A stretch of DNA of 64,000 nucleotides from Luteolibacter flavescens (GTDB lineage: Bacteria; Verrucomicrobiota; Verrucomicrobiia; Verrucomicrobiales; Akkermansiaceae): contig NZ_JAPDDS010000015.1 of assembly GCF_025950085.1 (NCBI RefSeq), forward strand, positions 62,001 to 126,000, written 5' to 3'. Positions 27,364 through 35,746 of the stretch are shown piece after piece (position 1 is the stretch's first letter; every line of letters begins with the position of its first letter). The notes below the pieces were generated by a model. That model saw nothing but the letters and a program-made list of their open reading frames with translations. It did not search any database and had not been told where the DNA came from. Both the position numbers and the translations under genes were made by a program.

Positions 27364-28158
27364 ATGAGAACAGCACTGGTGATATCGGCCCTCCTCATCG
27401 GATTGGCCTCCGGGTCGGAATGGTCCGATAGCTATCTGGCGAAGATCGAAGAAATGGGAGATCCTCCCTCATCCGAGGAAATTGCGCTGTTGGCCGTGCT
27501 TGCTTCAAATGAAGTGCCTAAGGAGGAGGTTCAACTTGTTCGAGCCGAAGCTTGGAAGGTTTTGAGAAATTCAGATGGCTTTCCAGACGCTCTTTTCGCG
27601 CGGATCGAAGAGTTCAGAAAGGAATGGAAAAGAACGGGAATCTCGAATTCCTACGATTTTGAACGCCTCAAAATCCTCAGCTCGATGGGAGAGCTTCAGG
27701 ACGTCCGCGTGGTGGACCGGTTGGGCTCCCTTCTCCATGACATGGAATGGAGTGAAGATCCGGTCGAGCACATGGCGAAAGGTGCTGACTACGGCCTTAC
27801 CCAACCCAACGGAAAACTGTCTGCCCAAGCTCTTGCAAACCTGGTCGAGAATCCCCCGCTGAAGAAGGATCCGGAGTCGTATCTGGAAAGCGACATCGAA
27901 CCTTGGCGGCTGTGGTATGAGCAGTTGAAGGCGGGCAACCGGACGTTCCGCTTTAAAGGCGACCCTCAGGAATACAGCCTCACCGGCCCCGTCGCCCAAT
28001 CGCTCGAACCCAAGAGCGTGAGCCCACCCGAAATCTCCGAAGGATCTTCGGAGTCGGTTGAGGAAACCCGCCCGTCGATCTGGCCGCTCGCTTTCGCCGT
28101 CCTCCTTCTGGTGGTCGCGATCAGGTTCGCATCAAGACGGAAGCCCGCCAGCCCCTGA
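27364..28158 (+). CDS. Secreted or membrane hypothetical protein
   Basis: 264 residues from the ATG at 27364 (an in-frame ATG at 27349 would add five residues). Short hydrophobic start MRTALVISALLIGLASGSEW serves as a signal sequence. The body (residues 20-200) is charged, largely helical and has no domain I recognise; SSMGELQDVRVVDRLGSLLH and ALANLVENPPLKKDPESYLE are visible. Near the end SIWPLAFAVLLLVVAIRF is a transmembrane helix followed by a basic tail, so the protein is anchored at its C-terminus with the bulk outside. GC lower than neighbours in its first half. Function unknown. Confidence 0.7.
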   Translation: MRTALVISALLIGLASGSEWSDSYLAKIEEMGDPPSSEEIALLAVLASNEVPKEEVQLVRAEAWKVLRNSDGFPDALFARIEEFRKEWKRTGISNSYDFERLKILSSMGELQDVRVVDRLGSLLHDMEWSEDPVEHMAKGADYGLTQPNGKLSAQALANLVENPPLKKDPESYLESDIEPWRLWYEQLKAGNRTFRFKGDPQEYSLTGPVAQSLEPKSVSPPEISEGSSESVEETRPSIWPLAFAVLLLVVAIRFASRRKPASP

Positions 28159-28178
28159 ACCGGAGCCGACGCTCTCCC

Positions 28179-28781
28179 TCACCCCTCCGCGCGAAACGCG
28201 AGCTGGTCCAGCCCCTCCCGCTCCAGCTTCGCGAATGCCGCGGCTTCTCCTTCCAGGCCACCCAGCCGGATCGCCCGGAGCACGCTGGTCCACACGGTGG
28301 TCCGCGCGCAGGGATCGGCGGCACCTTCCAGATGCTGGATCGCCTGGTTCAGGTTGCCCGCGCGGGCCTTGGCCAGCGCTTGGGAAAGCACGTCCTCGCC
28401 GGGATTCAGCACGTGCTCGATGACCCCGCGCAGCTCCGCAGGGCGCACCGGTTTGAGAAGGAAGTCCACCACGTTGCCCGTGATCGCCCGCAGGGCAGAG
28501 CTGGGCGTCAGCGCGGCGCTGCACAGCACCACCGGCAGCGGATTGTCCTGGCGGCGCAGCATCTCGATGACCTGCAGCCCGTCGATGTCCGGCATGCGGA
28601 GATCCAGTATGACCACGTCGAAGTCCTGCTCGCCGATGCGGATCAGCGCCTCGCGCCCACCCGCCGCGGTCTCCGTATCGTGCTCTGCCAGTGCGTAGGA
28701 AAACCCCAGCCGCAGGGTAGGCTCGTCATCCACGACGAGCACCTTGAAGCGGCGGGCGGCGGTATCAGGCGAGAGGGACAT
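28179..28781 (-). CDS. Response regulator receiver protein (no output domain)
   Basis: 200 residues from the ATG at 28781; the frame runs upstream into the kinase gene in another frame, but the receiver domain begins just after this start. Receiver features: VLVVDDEPTLRLGFSYAL with acidic pair Asp18-Asp19, phospho-acceptor Asp60 (VVILDLRMPDIDGLQV), and Lys110 (FLLKPVRP). The last 70 residues (NPGEDVLSQALAKARAGNLN...REGLDQLAF) are helical with repeat-like character, not a DNA-binding fold, so this is a relay or protein-binding output. Start overlaps the sensor kinase end (28765) by 17 bases: one operon with the kinase and sigma-54 activator upstream. Confidence 0.88.
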   Translation of the reverse strand: MSLSPDTAARRFKVLVVDDEPTLRLGFSYALAEHDTETAAGGREALIRIGEQDFDVVILDLRMPDIDGLQVIEMLRRQDNPLPVVLCSAALTPSSALRAITGNVVDFLLKPVRPAELRGVIEHVLNPGEDVLSQALAKARAGNLNQAIQHLEGAADPCARTTVWTSVLRAIRLGGLEGEAAAFAKLEREGLDQLAFRAEG

Positions 28782-30579
28782 CGATGTAGAATTCCGTTTT
28801 CTTGTCCGCCCGATCCAGCAGCCCGATCTTCCCCTCGTGGGCGCGCATGATCTCCCGCGAAATGAAGAGTCCGAGGCCCACGCCATCCGCACTCTGGCCG
28901 GGCGCGCGGAAGAAGCGCTCGAAGATGCGGCCCTGGGCAGAGAGCGGCACACCGGCGCCCTCGTCGATGATGGACGCGCGCAGGTGATCGCTGTTCGGAC
29001 GGGTTATCTTCAGCGTGATCTTCCCGCCGGCCGGGCTGTGCTTGATGGCGTTTGAGACCAGATTGTTCACCACTTCGTCCAACCGCAGAGGGTCGGCGCA
29101 GACCTCGGGCTGCCCCTCCTCGATCTCGCGATGGAAGGTGACTCCCTTTTCCCCCGCCTTTGAGAAGAAAAGCCGCTCGGCACGTCCCAGCGCCTCCGGC
29201 AGAGAGGTGCTCACCAGCTCCAGATGGGTGGTGCCGCTCTCGGCGCGGGAGAGGTCCAGCAGTGTGTTCAGCGTTTCCAGCAGGCGCTCGCAGTCCTCGT
29301 TCGCGGAGGCCACCATGGTGCGCTGGCGGTCGGAGAGATTGCCCGCGCGATCCTCCAGCATCAGGTGCAGCACCATGCGGATGCCGGTGAGGGGCGTCTT
29401 GATCTCGTGGCTGACGGTGGAGAGCAGGTTCGTCTTCATGTCGTCCAGCCAGCGGATGCGCGTCACATTGTGCAGCAGCACCGCGCGGCCCGAGTGGACG
29501 CCGTCTTCCGAGGTGAAGCGGAAGATACGGGGAAGGTAGTAGAATTCGCGCTCGTCGATGCGGAAGAGCAGCGCCTCGCGCGGGTCCTCCGGCAGGTGGT
29601 TCGACTCGGAAATATCGGTATCATCCAGGATGCGCTGGATCTTCGCCGGCAGGCGGCCCGCCACGCCGAGCCCCTCGGTCAGGCGCTCCGCCGCGGGATT
29701 GATCTGGAGGATGCGGCCGTCCTTCCCGAGCACGAAGACCGGCGAAGGGATGGCCTCCAGGATCGCGCGGTTCACCAGGTGCGTGCGGATCAGGCGGTCA
29801 TCCGTCTCGCCGCGGCGCTGGCGCAGTTCCGCCGCCATGTCATTGAAGGCGGTGGCCACCCCGCGGAATTCACTGTCGGAAGATGGCTCCGGCAGGGTGA
29901 GCTCGAAATTCCCCCGGCGGATCTCGTCGATCGAGCGCTTCAGCCCGACCACCGGGTCCACCATCTGGCGCACGAGTTGGAAATAGATCAGCACGGCGAT
30001 GGCCGTGCCGAGCGAGACCAGCGTGACGACGAAGAGCGTGTTCTTCGACTTCTCGGCCCCCAGTTGCGCGATCCCTTGGTTCAGCCTCACCTCGGCGATC
30101 GACAGAACCGTCTCCGAGATGTCCGTGATGCGCTGGGTCTGCGAGCTGAGATGCTGCAGCAAATCCGCCCGCTGGGTCTGGTCCACGATGGGCGCGCCGA
30201 AGAGACGCTCGTAGCCCTCCTTGTAGATCTTGATCGCTCCATCGAGGCTGGCGATGGCCTCCTTCCACCGGGGCTCATCGCTGCCACGGCTGCTCAGGAA
30301 TGCCAGCCGGGCATCGAGGTCCTTGCTCCGCTCGTCGAAGAAACTCCGTCCCACCGGCTCCGCGCCCGATTGCGAAGCAAGAGCGGGAAGATAATAGCTG
30401 TTCAGCGTGGAGGTGGCCGTCCGTACTCCCCGCGCCGACTGGATCACCGGGAAGCTCTCCTCCATCAGCGTGGCGAAGCGCTTGTTCGCATCCTGCACCA
30501 GCAGCAGCGCCGCCGCACCCACGCTCCACAGGAGCAGGATGAGGGTGACGAGTCCGTAGAGCAGGCGGGTGCGGAGCAT
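28765..30579 (-). CDS. Sensor histidine kinase, KinB-like
   Basis: 604 residues. Layout: transmembrane helix 10-28, periplasmic sensor about 30-182 (helical, probably four-helix bundle), second helix 183-203, HAMP (about 205-258), PAS (about 275-375 with IPSPVFVLGKDGRILQINPA), HisKA with His391 (STVSHEIKTPLTGIRM), and HATPase (about 490-600: DEVVNNLVSNAIKHSP, DEGAGVPLSAQGRIFERFF, VGLGLFISREIM). This is the architecture of Pseudomonas KinB. The neighbour upstream is an AlgB-like activator, the usual partner, so the pair probably controls an envelope or exopolysaccharide response. The gene lies 12 bases downstream of the activator. Signal unknown. Confidence 0.92.
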   Translation of the reverse strand: MLRTRLLYGLVTLILLLWSVGAAALLLVQDANKRFATLMEESFPVIQSARGVRTATSTLNSYYLPALASQSGAEPVGRSFFDERSKDLDARLAFLSSRGSDEPRWKEAIASLDGAIKIYKEGYERLFGAPIVDQTQRADLLQHLSSQTQRITDISETVLSIAEVRLNQGIAQLGAEKSKNTLFVVTLVSLGTAIAVLIYFQLVRQMVDPVVGLKRSIDEIRRGNFELTLPEPSSDSEFRGVATAFNDMAAELRQRRGETDDRLIRTHLVNRAILEAIPSPVFVLGKDGRILQINPAAERLTEGLGVAGRLPAKIQRILDDTDISESNHLPEDPREALLFRIDEREFYYLPRIFRFTSEDGVHSGRAVLLHNVTRIRWLDDMKTNLLSTVSHEIKTPLTGIRMVLHLMLEDRAGNLSDRQRTMVASANEDCERLLETLNTLLDLSRAESGTTHLELVSTSLPEALGRAERLFFSKAGEKGVTFHREIEEGQPEVCADPLRLDEVVNNLVSNAIKHSPAGGKITLKITRPNSDHLRASIIDEGAGVPLSAQGRIFERFFRAPGQSADGVGLGLFISREIMRAHEGKIGLLDRADKKTEFYIDVPLA

Positions 30580-30591
30580 GGGGCGGAAGCG

Positions 30592-31962
30592 TCAGTCCAT
30601 GCCGAAGCGCTTCCGCTTGCGGTAGAGGGTTGCCTTGTCGATGCCGAGGATGGCGGCGGCGTCTTGAAGTGTGGGCGCCCAGCGCAGCACCTCGCGCATG
30701 TGGGCTTGTTCCAGATCGTCCAGGCTGTGCTCTCCGCCGATCATCGGCAGGGCGGAGCCGTTGTTCGCTCCCTCCACCGCCCCCACCGGGGTCGGCAGGT
30801 CCACGGCCTCCACCTGCGGACCATGGGAAAGGATGGTCGCGCGCTCGATCGCATTCCGCAGCTCGCGGAGATTGCCCGGCCACGCGTGGCGCAGCAGCGT
30901 CTGGCGTCCGCTTTCCGAGAAGCCATCGAGCTTCCGGCCCATCTGGCTGGAGAAGAAATTGAGGTAGTCCTCCGCGAAGTGGACCAGGTCCGTGCGGCGG
31001 TCGCGCAGCGGCGGCACCGTCACGCTGATCACGTTCAGGCGGTAGTAGAGGTCTTCGCGGAAGGTGCCGGCGGCCACGCAGGCGGCGAGGTCGCGGTTGG
31101 TCGCGGCGATCACGCGGACATTGCTCTCGCGCACCTTGTTTTCGCCGAGGCGCTCGTATTCGCGCTCTTGCAGCAGGCGCAGCAGCTTCGGCTGGATCTC
31201 CATCGGCAGCTCGCCGATCTCGTCGAGGAAGAGCGTGCCGCCCTCGGCCGCGTGGACCTTCCCCCAGGTGTCCTTGATGGCACCGGTGAAGGACCCCTTC
31301 ATATGGCCGAAGAGCACGCTCTCGAGCAGTTCCTTGGAAAGGCTGGGGCAGCTCACCGTGACGAATGGCTTGTCGCGCAGATGGCTGCGATCGTGCACCT
31401 CGCGGGCGATGACGCTCTTGCCGGTGCCGCTCTCGCCAAGGATCAGCACGGAGGCAGGCGACGCCGCCGCGCGGAAAAGGGTCTCGATCTCGGCGCTCGT
31501 CTTCGGATCGTCCGACTGGAAGCGCATCGGCGGCGCACCGTGGCGCACCTCCGTCTTCAGCTCCTTCACGGTCTCCTCCAGCCTCACCACCTCGTGCTTC
31601 GTCTGGAGCGCGCGGTGCGCCTTCGCCAAGATCGCCCGGAGTTGGTCCGGCGTGAAGGGCTTCTCAAGGTAGTCGAAGGCACCGAATTGCGTCGCCTTCA
31701 CCGCCGTCGCCACGGAGGCGTGCGCGGTGAAGATGGTGATGAGCTGCCTCGGGCGGACCTTCAGCATTTGCTGGAGGATCTCCAGGCCGTCCTCGTCGCC
31801 GAGCCGCAGGTCGAGGAAGACGAGGTCGAAATTCTCCTCCTTGATCCGCCTCGTCGCGGATTCCCCATCCTCAGCCGTTTCGACGTAGTGGCCTTCCCCT
31901 TCCAAGGCGAGGGAAGTGGTGAGGCGAATCGATTTTTCGTCGTCAACGATGAGGATGTCCAT
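30592..31962 (-). CDS. Sigma-54-dependent response regulator, AlgB-like
   Basis: 456 residues from the ATG at 31962 ([14 protein letters not shown]). Receiver domain (1-120) with Asp51 ([13 protein letters not shown]) and the Lys in [11 protein letters not shown]+ domain with Walker [22 protein letters not shown] in place of the usual GAFTGA, Walker [14 protein letters not shown] and the arginine-finger region. C-terminal HTH ([24 protein letters not shown]) matches AlgB/NtrC-type. The activator contacts RNA polymerase with sigma-54 through the GAFTGA loop; the Ala-to-Ser change is at a tolerated site, since Phe and Thr are kept. Divergent from the Hsp70 gene with a strong palindrome between them. 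Confidence 0.93.
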   Translation of the reverse strand: MDILIVDDEKSIRLTTSLALEGEGHYVETAEDGESATRRIKEENFDLVFLDLRLGDEDGLEILQQMLKVRPRQLITIFTAHASVATAVKATQFGAFDYLEKPFTPDQLRAILAKAHRALQTKHEVVRLEETVKELKTEVRHGAPPMRFQSDDPKTSAEIETLFRAAASPASVLILGESGTGKSVIAREVHDRSHLRDKPFVTVSCPSLSKELLESVLFGHMKGSFTGAIKDTWGKVHAAEGGTLFLDEIGELPMEIQPKLLRLLQEREYERLGENKVRESNVRVIAATNRDLAACVAAGTFREDLYYRLNVISVTVPPLRDRRTDLVHFAEDYLNFFSSQMGRKLDGFSESGRQTLLRHAWPGNLRELRNAIERATILSHGPQVEAVDLPTPVGAVEGANNGSALPMIGGEHSLDDLEQAHMREVLRWAPTLQDAAAILGIDKATLYRKRKRFGMD

Positions 31963-32069
31963 GGGGCTAGCGATATCTCCTAACAATCTGCATGCCTTCC
32001 CGTGCGAAACGCGAAGTCGTATTGAACCTCATGGACTTGGAGAATGATCTCCGACCCGGAAAATCGGCC

Positions 32070-32131
32070 AGCATCGTGCATAAAGTCATGCATTCAGAAT
32101 CGGAGGTGCAATTTGCAATATGCACGATGCT
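32070..32131. promoter_or_regulatory. 13-bp perfect inverted repeat between activator and Hsp70 genes
   Basis: Left arm AGCATCGTGCATA (32070-32082) and right arm TATGCACGATGCT (32119-32131), with a 36-base AT-richer spacer. It lies in the 235-base divergent region between the sigma-54 activator (starts 31962) and the Hsp70 (starts 32198). It could be a binding site for a regulator of both or a cruciform-forming element. Confidence 0.6.
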
Positions 32132-32197
32132 CACATCAAGAGCGGATTGCCCGGAAAAATTGACCTGCTCCCGGTGCCGGAACAGCTTCCCCGCGTG

Positions 32198-33973
32198 ATG
32201 AGCGAGCTGATTCTGGGGATCGATCTGGGGACCACCAATTCCGCCGTGGGGGCGGTCGAGTCCGGCTTCCCCATCCTGCTCGCCGATGCCGAGGGCCGCC
32301 GCATCACGCCGAGCGCCGTGTGGTTCGGTGCGGACGGCTCGGTGGAGGTGGGCCGGAAGTCCCTGCGCCGCCGCGCCAGCGAGCCGGGCCGGGTGATCAC
32401 CAGCATCAAGCGCCTGATGGGCCGACGCCATGGCGAGGAGACGGAATTCTGCGTGCCGATGGAGCGCGCCGCGGATGGCGGCGTCGCCGTGCTGGGACGC
32501 AGCCCGGAAGAAGTGAGCGCGGAGATCCTGCGCGAGCTGAAAGGCATCGCCGAATTCCGCCTCGGCCGCACAGCGGAAAAGGCCGTCATCACCGTGCCCG
32601 CTTATTTCAATGACGCCCAGCGCGCCGCCACCAAGCGCGCCGGGGAGATCGCCGGGCTTGAAGTGGTCCGCATCGTCAGCGAGCCCACCGCCGCCGCGCT
32701 GGCCTACGGGCTGGACAAGCTGGGCGAGCGCTCACGCGTCGCCGTCTATGACCTCGGCGGCGGGACCTTCGATCTCTCGGTGCTGGAAATGCAGGACGGC
32801 GTTTTCCAGGTGCTGGCCACCCGCGGCGATACCCGGCTCGGCGGCGATGACCTCGACGCCACCCTCGCACGGCATTGCATGGAGGACTTCGACTCGCTGG
32901 ACCCCGCCGCGAAGGTCCGCCTGCTGGCCGAGGCCGAGCGCGTGAAGTGCGCGCTGTCCGACCGGGAGTCGGAAATCTTCCGCGCACCCTTCTACGACGG
33001 CGCGCTCAGCCTGGAGAAGGAAGTCACCCGGGCGGATCTGGAAAAGCTCGCGAAGCCGTTGATCGCCCGCACGCTCACCTGCTGCCGCCAGGCGCTGGCC
33101 GACGCGAATGTGGCGGCGGCCGATCTGGATGCCGTGGTGCTGGTGGGTGGCAGCACGCGCATCCCCGCGGTGCGTGGCGCGGTGGCGGATCTCTTCGGCC
33201 GCGAACCGGATCTTTCCCAGCATCCCGACGAGGCCGTGGCGCTCGGCGCAACCATCCAGGCCGGCGTGCTGGCAGGCACGCTGAGGAAGATGGTGCTGCT
33301 CGATGTGACGCCGCTCAGCCTGGGCATCGAGACCTTCGGCGGGCTGATGAACGTGCTCATCCCGCGGAATACCACCATCCCCTGCAAGGCGGGCGAGATG
33401 TTCACGAATGCCGCCGCCGGGCAGGCATCCATGCGCCTGCGCGTGCTGCAGGGCGAGCGCGAGATGGCGCGCGACAATTGGGAGCTGGGGAATTTCGACG
33501 TGCCCTTCGAGCCCGCGCCGAAAGGCCAGGCGCGCGTCGGCGTGCAATTCCGCATCGATGAAAACGGCATCCTCGAGGTGCTCGCGCGCGACGTCACCAC
33601 CGGCCTCGACACCGTGGTGGAGATCCGCAGCGCCGCGGTGAACGTGGACGACGAGGCCGTGGAAAAGATGGTGGGCGAGTCCGTGGAATTCGCCTTTGAG
33701 GACATGGCCGAGCGCATCTTCACCGAGGCGAAGATGAAGGCGGAAGAACTTCTTCCCGCCGTGGAGCAGGCCCTCGCCGAAGCCGGCGACCTGGTCTCCG
33801 CCGACGAGCGCGGCGAGATCGAAGCCGCAGCCGCAGCCGTGAAGGACGCCCTCGCCGCCGGACTGCCAAATCCCTTGAAAGCCGCCGTCCAGCGCCTCGA
33901 CAAGGCCACCGAAGCCTTCGCCGCCGCCCTCGTGGAAAAGGCAATGATGGACGCCCTCGAACGCCGCCTCTGA
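32198..33973 (+). CDS. Hsp70 family chaperone (DnaK/HscA-like)
   Basis: 591 residues from the ATG at 32198 ([20 protein letters not shown]), the correct N-terminus of the family; the frame itself reaches 32120 inside the palindrome. Nucleotide-binding domain: GIDLGTTNS phosphate loop, [69 protein letters not shown]. Substrate-binding domain: [44 protein letters not shown], then a shortened helical lid. Length is nearer to HscA than DnaK, and no EEVD-type tail is present. No J-domain partner is adjacent. Divergent from the sigma-54 activator, so it may belong to that stress response. Could be a specialised DnaK paralogue. Confidence 0.93.
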   Translation: MSELILGIDLGTTNSAVGAVESGFPILLADAEGRRITPSAVWFGADGSVEVGRKSLRRRASEPGRVITSIKRLMGRRHGEETEFCVPMERAADGGVAVLGRSPEEVSAEILRELKGIAEFRLGRTAEKAVITVPAYFNDAQRAATKRAGEIAGLEVVRIVSEPTAAALAYGLDKLGERSRVAVYDLGGGTFDLSVLEMQDGVFQVLATRGDTRLGGDDLDATLARHCMEDFDSLDPAAKVRLLAEAERVKCALSDRESEIFRAPFYDGALSLEKEVTRADLEKLAKPLIARTLTCCRQALADANVAAADLDAVVLVGGSTRIPAVRGAVADLFGREPDLSQHPDEAVALGATIQAGVLAGTLRKMVLLDVTPLSLGIETFGGLMNVLIPRNTTIPCKAGEMFTNAAAGQASMRLRVLQGEREMARDNWELGNFDVPFEPAPKGQARVGVQFRIDENGILEVLARDVTTGLDTVVEIRSAAVNVDDEAVEKMVGESVEFAFEDMAERIFTEAKMKAEELLPAVEQALAEAGDLVSADERGEIEAAAAAVKDALAAGLPNPLKAAVQRLDKATEAFAAALVEKAMMDALERRL

Positions 33974-33987
33974 CCGCCTGCCTAAAA

Positions 33988-34020
33988 TTGGCACTTGGAA
34001 CTTCCCCACTTGGAACTTCC
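33988..34020. repeat. TTGGCACTTGGAACTTCC word repeat
   Basis: TTGGCACTTGGAACTTCCCC followed by ACTTGGAACTTCC, two tandem TTGGAACTTCC words; a similar TTGGCACTTGGCACTTCCC is at 25054-25071. It lies between the Hsp70 stop and tRNA-Val. Confidence 0.6.
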
Positions 34021-34033
34021 GGAAACCGGCACG

Positions 34034-34105
34034 TACACGAGGACGGGATCGAACCGCCGACCAACCCGGTGTAAGCGGGCCGCTCTACCGCTGAGCTACT
34101 CGTGC
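34034..34105 (-). tRNA. trnV: tRNA-Val (anticodon TAC)
   Basis: On the minus strand the sequence begins GCACGAG and ends CTCGTGTA, giving a seven-pair acceptor stem with a G-U at the first pair. The D-arm is GCTCAGCGGTAGAGC; the anticodon arm is GCCCG-CTTACAC-CGGGT with TAC at positions 34-36; the T-arm is GGCGG-TTCGATC-CCGTC. CCA is not encoded. 72 bases. Confidence 0.93.
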
Positions 34106-34215
34106 GTTTTCCGTGCGGACGGGCGCAGTCTTCCCGGATGCCGCGCGCGGTGCAAGCGCGGAGTCGCTGAGAGCTTGCGGGCCGGAGGAAGCGGTGATTC
34201 TCTCCCGCCCCCGAC

Positions 34216-34680
34216 ATGCACCTGCGTTTCACGGAAGAAGAACTCGGCACCCTGGTCGAGATGGTCAGCCTGGCCGCCGAAGTCGCCTCCTGGAACGAGC
34301 GTCCCGGAGCGGAGGAAGGCCTATCCGCCTACGAGGCACTGGAAGACAAGGTCTTGGAAAAGGCGAAGCACGCGGGCCTCGGCGAGCATGTCCACTTCGA
34401 CGAGGAGAAGCAGCGCCACCACCTCTCACCGGAATTCCAGGACGGCTCCTTCTTCCAGCAGTGCTACGATGAGTTCCGCAACGAGTCCTTCTGGGAAGAA
34501 TTGGTCGTCCGCCTGGCCGACCGCGACCTCGTCCGCGTGATCGGCATGCCTGCCTGGCAAAAGATGAGCGAGGAGGACCGCCGCGCGCAGACCCGCGACA
34601 TCGAGAAGCGCTACTGGGATGAATTCTCGAAGAACGGCATCGACCGCGTGGCGGTGATTTTCCCGCACGTGGAAGGCTGA
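34216..34680 (+). CDS. Hypothetical acidic protein
   Basis: 154 residues. Highly charged and probably all-helical: FTEEELGTLVEMVSLAAEVA, AYEALEDKVLEKAKHAG, FDEEKQRHHLSPEFQDG, SFWEELVVRLADRDLVR and RRAQTRDIEKRYWDEF. No signal peptide or membrane helix; cytosolic. No family recognised, although the compact size and clean codon use point to a real gene. It lies downstream of tRNA-Val and upstream of a coiled-coil gene on the same strand. Confidence 0.75.
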   Translation: MHLRFTEEELGTLVEMVSLAAEVASWNERPGAEEGLSAYEALEDKVLEKAKHAGLGEHVHFDEEKQRHHLSPEFQDGSFFQQCYDEFRNESFWEELVVRLADRDLVRVIGMPAWQKMSEEDRRAQTRDIEKRYWDEFSKNGIDRVAVIFPHVEG

Positions 34681-34750
34681 TTGCGAAAAAGGCGTGGAGA
34701 ACCGCCCGGAAAGGCGTTAGGTTGAAGGGTAGACGTATTTTGTCCGACCC

Positions 34751-35230
34751 ATGAATACCGTGAACCTTTCCCCATTAGCCGAAAAGATCGCCGAAGTGGA
34801 TGCGAAGCTCGACGCCCTCGGTCGCGAGATCGAGGAGATCGGTATGCCCGCCGCCTACGACCTGAAACGTCGCTACGACGCCCTGCGGGTGGAAGACAAC
34901 GCGCTGAAGCGGAACTTCGAGGAATCCGTCGCCCGCGGCGAGCCGGATGCCGTGCGTCTGGGGAAGATCGAGGCGCTGCTCCATCACATCGAGACCGAGG
35001 AAGCGAGCGTGGAGCGCGAGGCGCACTTCCTCCACCAGTCGAATCCGTCCTCGGTGACCCTCGCGGCCCAGGCGGCGAACCAGATGGTGGAGCTGTGGCG
35101 GCGCGCGCTAAAGAAGGTGCTCGGCGACTCCCACCCGCTCGGCCAGTCGGTCTTCGTGAATCACACCCACGAGAACCTTGCTGACGACTACGGTCTGGAG
35201 CGGGAGAAGCCTCAGGAGACGAAGCACTGA
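34751..35230 (+). CDS. Hypothetical coiled-coil protein
   Basis: 159 residues with heptad-like pattern in residues 8-75 (LAEKIAEVDAKLDALGREIEEIG, DLKRRYDALRVEDNALKRNF) and a second helix HHIETEEASVEREAHFLH. The C-terminal 50 residues are compact (ANQMVELWRRALKKVLGD, VNHTHENLADDYG). Cytosolic. It lies 70 bases after the acidic gene and ends ten bases before the convergent lipoprotein gene. No known domain. Confidence 0.78.
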   Translation: MNTVNLSPLAEKIAEVDAKLDALGREIEEIGMPAAYDLKRRYDALRVEDNALKRNFEESVARGEPDAVRLGKIEALLHHIETEEASVEREAHFLHQSNPSSVTLAAQAANQMVELWRRALKKVLGDSHPLGQSVFVNHTHENLADDYGLEREKPQETKH

Positions 35231-35240
35231 CCGCACCGGC

Positions 35241-35684
35241 TCACGGGACGCGGAAGTACATTCTCTCCTCTGCGGGGTAGTGCGGATCCGCGACCAGCCT
35301 GCCACTTTGCATTCCTTCCACGTCGATCAGCTTGTTATTGAAGGGGCTGAAGACGAATCCCGGCTTGCCCGGTACCGGCCTCGCGGTCGGGACGGGCGGC
35401 TTGGGGGCTGGCTTGGGATTCGGCTGAGGCTGAGGCTGGGGTTCCGGCTCGGGGCGCGGATTCGGACCGGGAATGGGCTCGGGATTCGGCTTAGGAAGCT
35501 CGTCAGGGTTTCTGGATGGTGGCGGCCTCCTCGTGGGCGGTTCGGCGTGGCCTCCGCCATTGCGTCCCGGATTGCCCATCACGGCACCGGGACCCTTGAA
35601 GATGTCGGCGAGCCACGCGCAGCTCGTGAACTGCGACGCCACCAGCAACACACCCACCACCCGGAAAAGCAGCACCAACTTCAT
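35241..35684 (-). CDS. Proline-rich lipoprotein
   Basis: 147 residues. The signal peptide MKLVLLFRVVGVLLVASQFTSC ends in a lipobox-like FTSC, so the Cys is probably lipidated. Next is a long Pro/Glu/Asn-rich spacer (about 50-100), built of short repeats such as PNPEP and PQPQP that should be extended like a stalk, then a short globular end (GKPGFVFSPFNNKLIDVEG, YPAEERMYFRVP). Stalks of this type span the peptidoglycan. Minus strand; the start is bounded by an unusual set of CAGCAT half-sites. Confidence 0.8.
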   Translation of the reverse strand: MKLVLLFRVVGVLLVASQFTSCAWLADIFKGPGAVMGNPGRNGGGHAEPPTRRPPPSRNPDELPKPNPEPIPGPNPRPEPEPQPQPQPNPKPAPKPPVPTARPVPGKPGFVFSPFNNKLIDVEGMQSGRLVADPHYPAEERMYFRVP

Positions 35685-35745
35685 GCTAGAAAAACAGCAT
35701 AAAGCCGGATCACCTGCAAGCGGATTAATGCTGTTTTAGCAGCAT
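35683..35745. promoter_or_regulatory. Cluster of CAGCAT/ATGCTG half-sites before the lipoprotein gene
   Basis: AAAACAGCAT (35691-35700) and ATGCTGTTTT (35728-35737) form a 10-bp perfect inverted repeat; ATGCTG-N6-CAGCAT (35728-35745) forms a second one sharing an arm; ATGCT at 35683 repeats the half-site. They sit between the ACP-fusion stop and the lipoprotein start. Could be an operator or a terminator. Confidence 0.5.
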
Positions 35746-35746
35746 T

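Noticed and set aside
32105-32116. GG-N8-GC considered as a sigma-54 promoter before Hsp70
   Set aside because: The -24/-12 elements need ten bases between GG and GC; eight does not fit.
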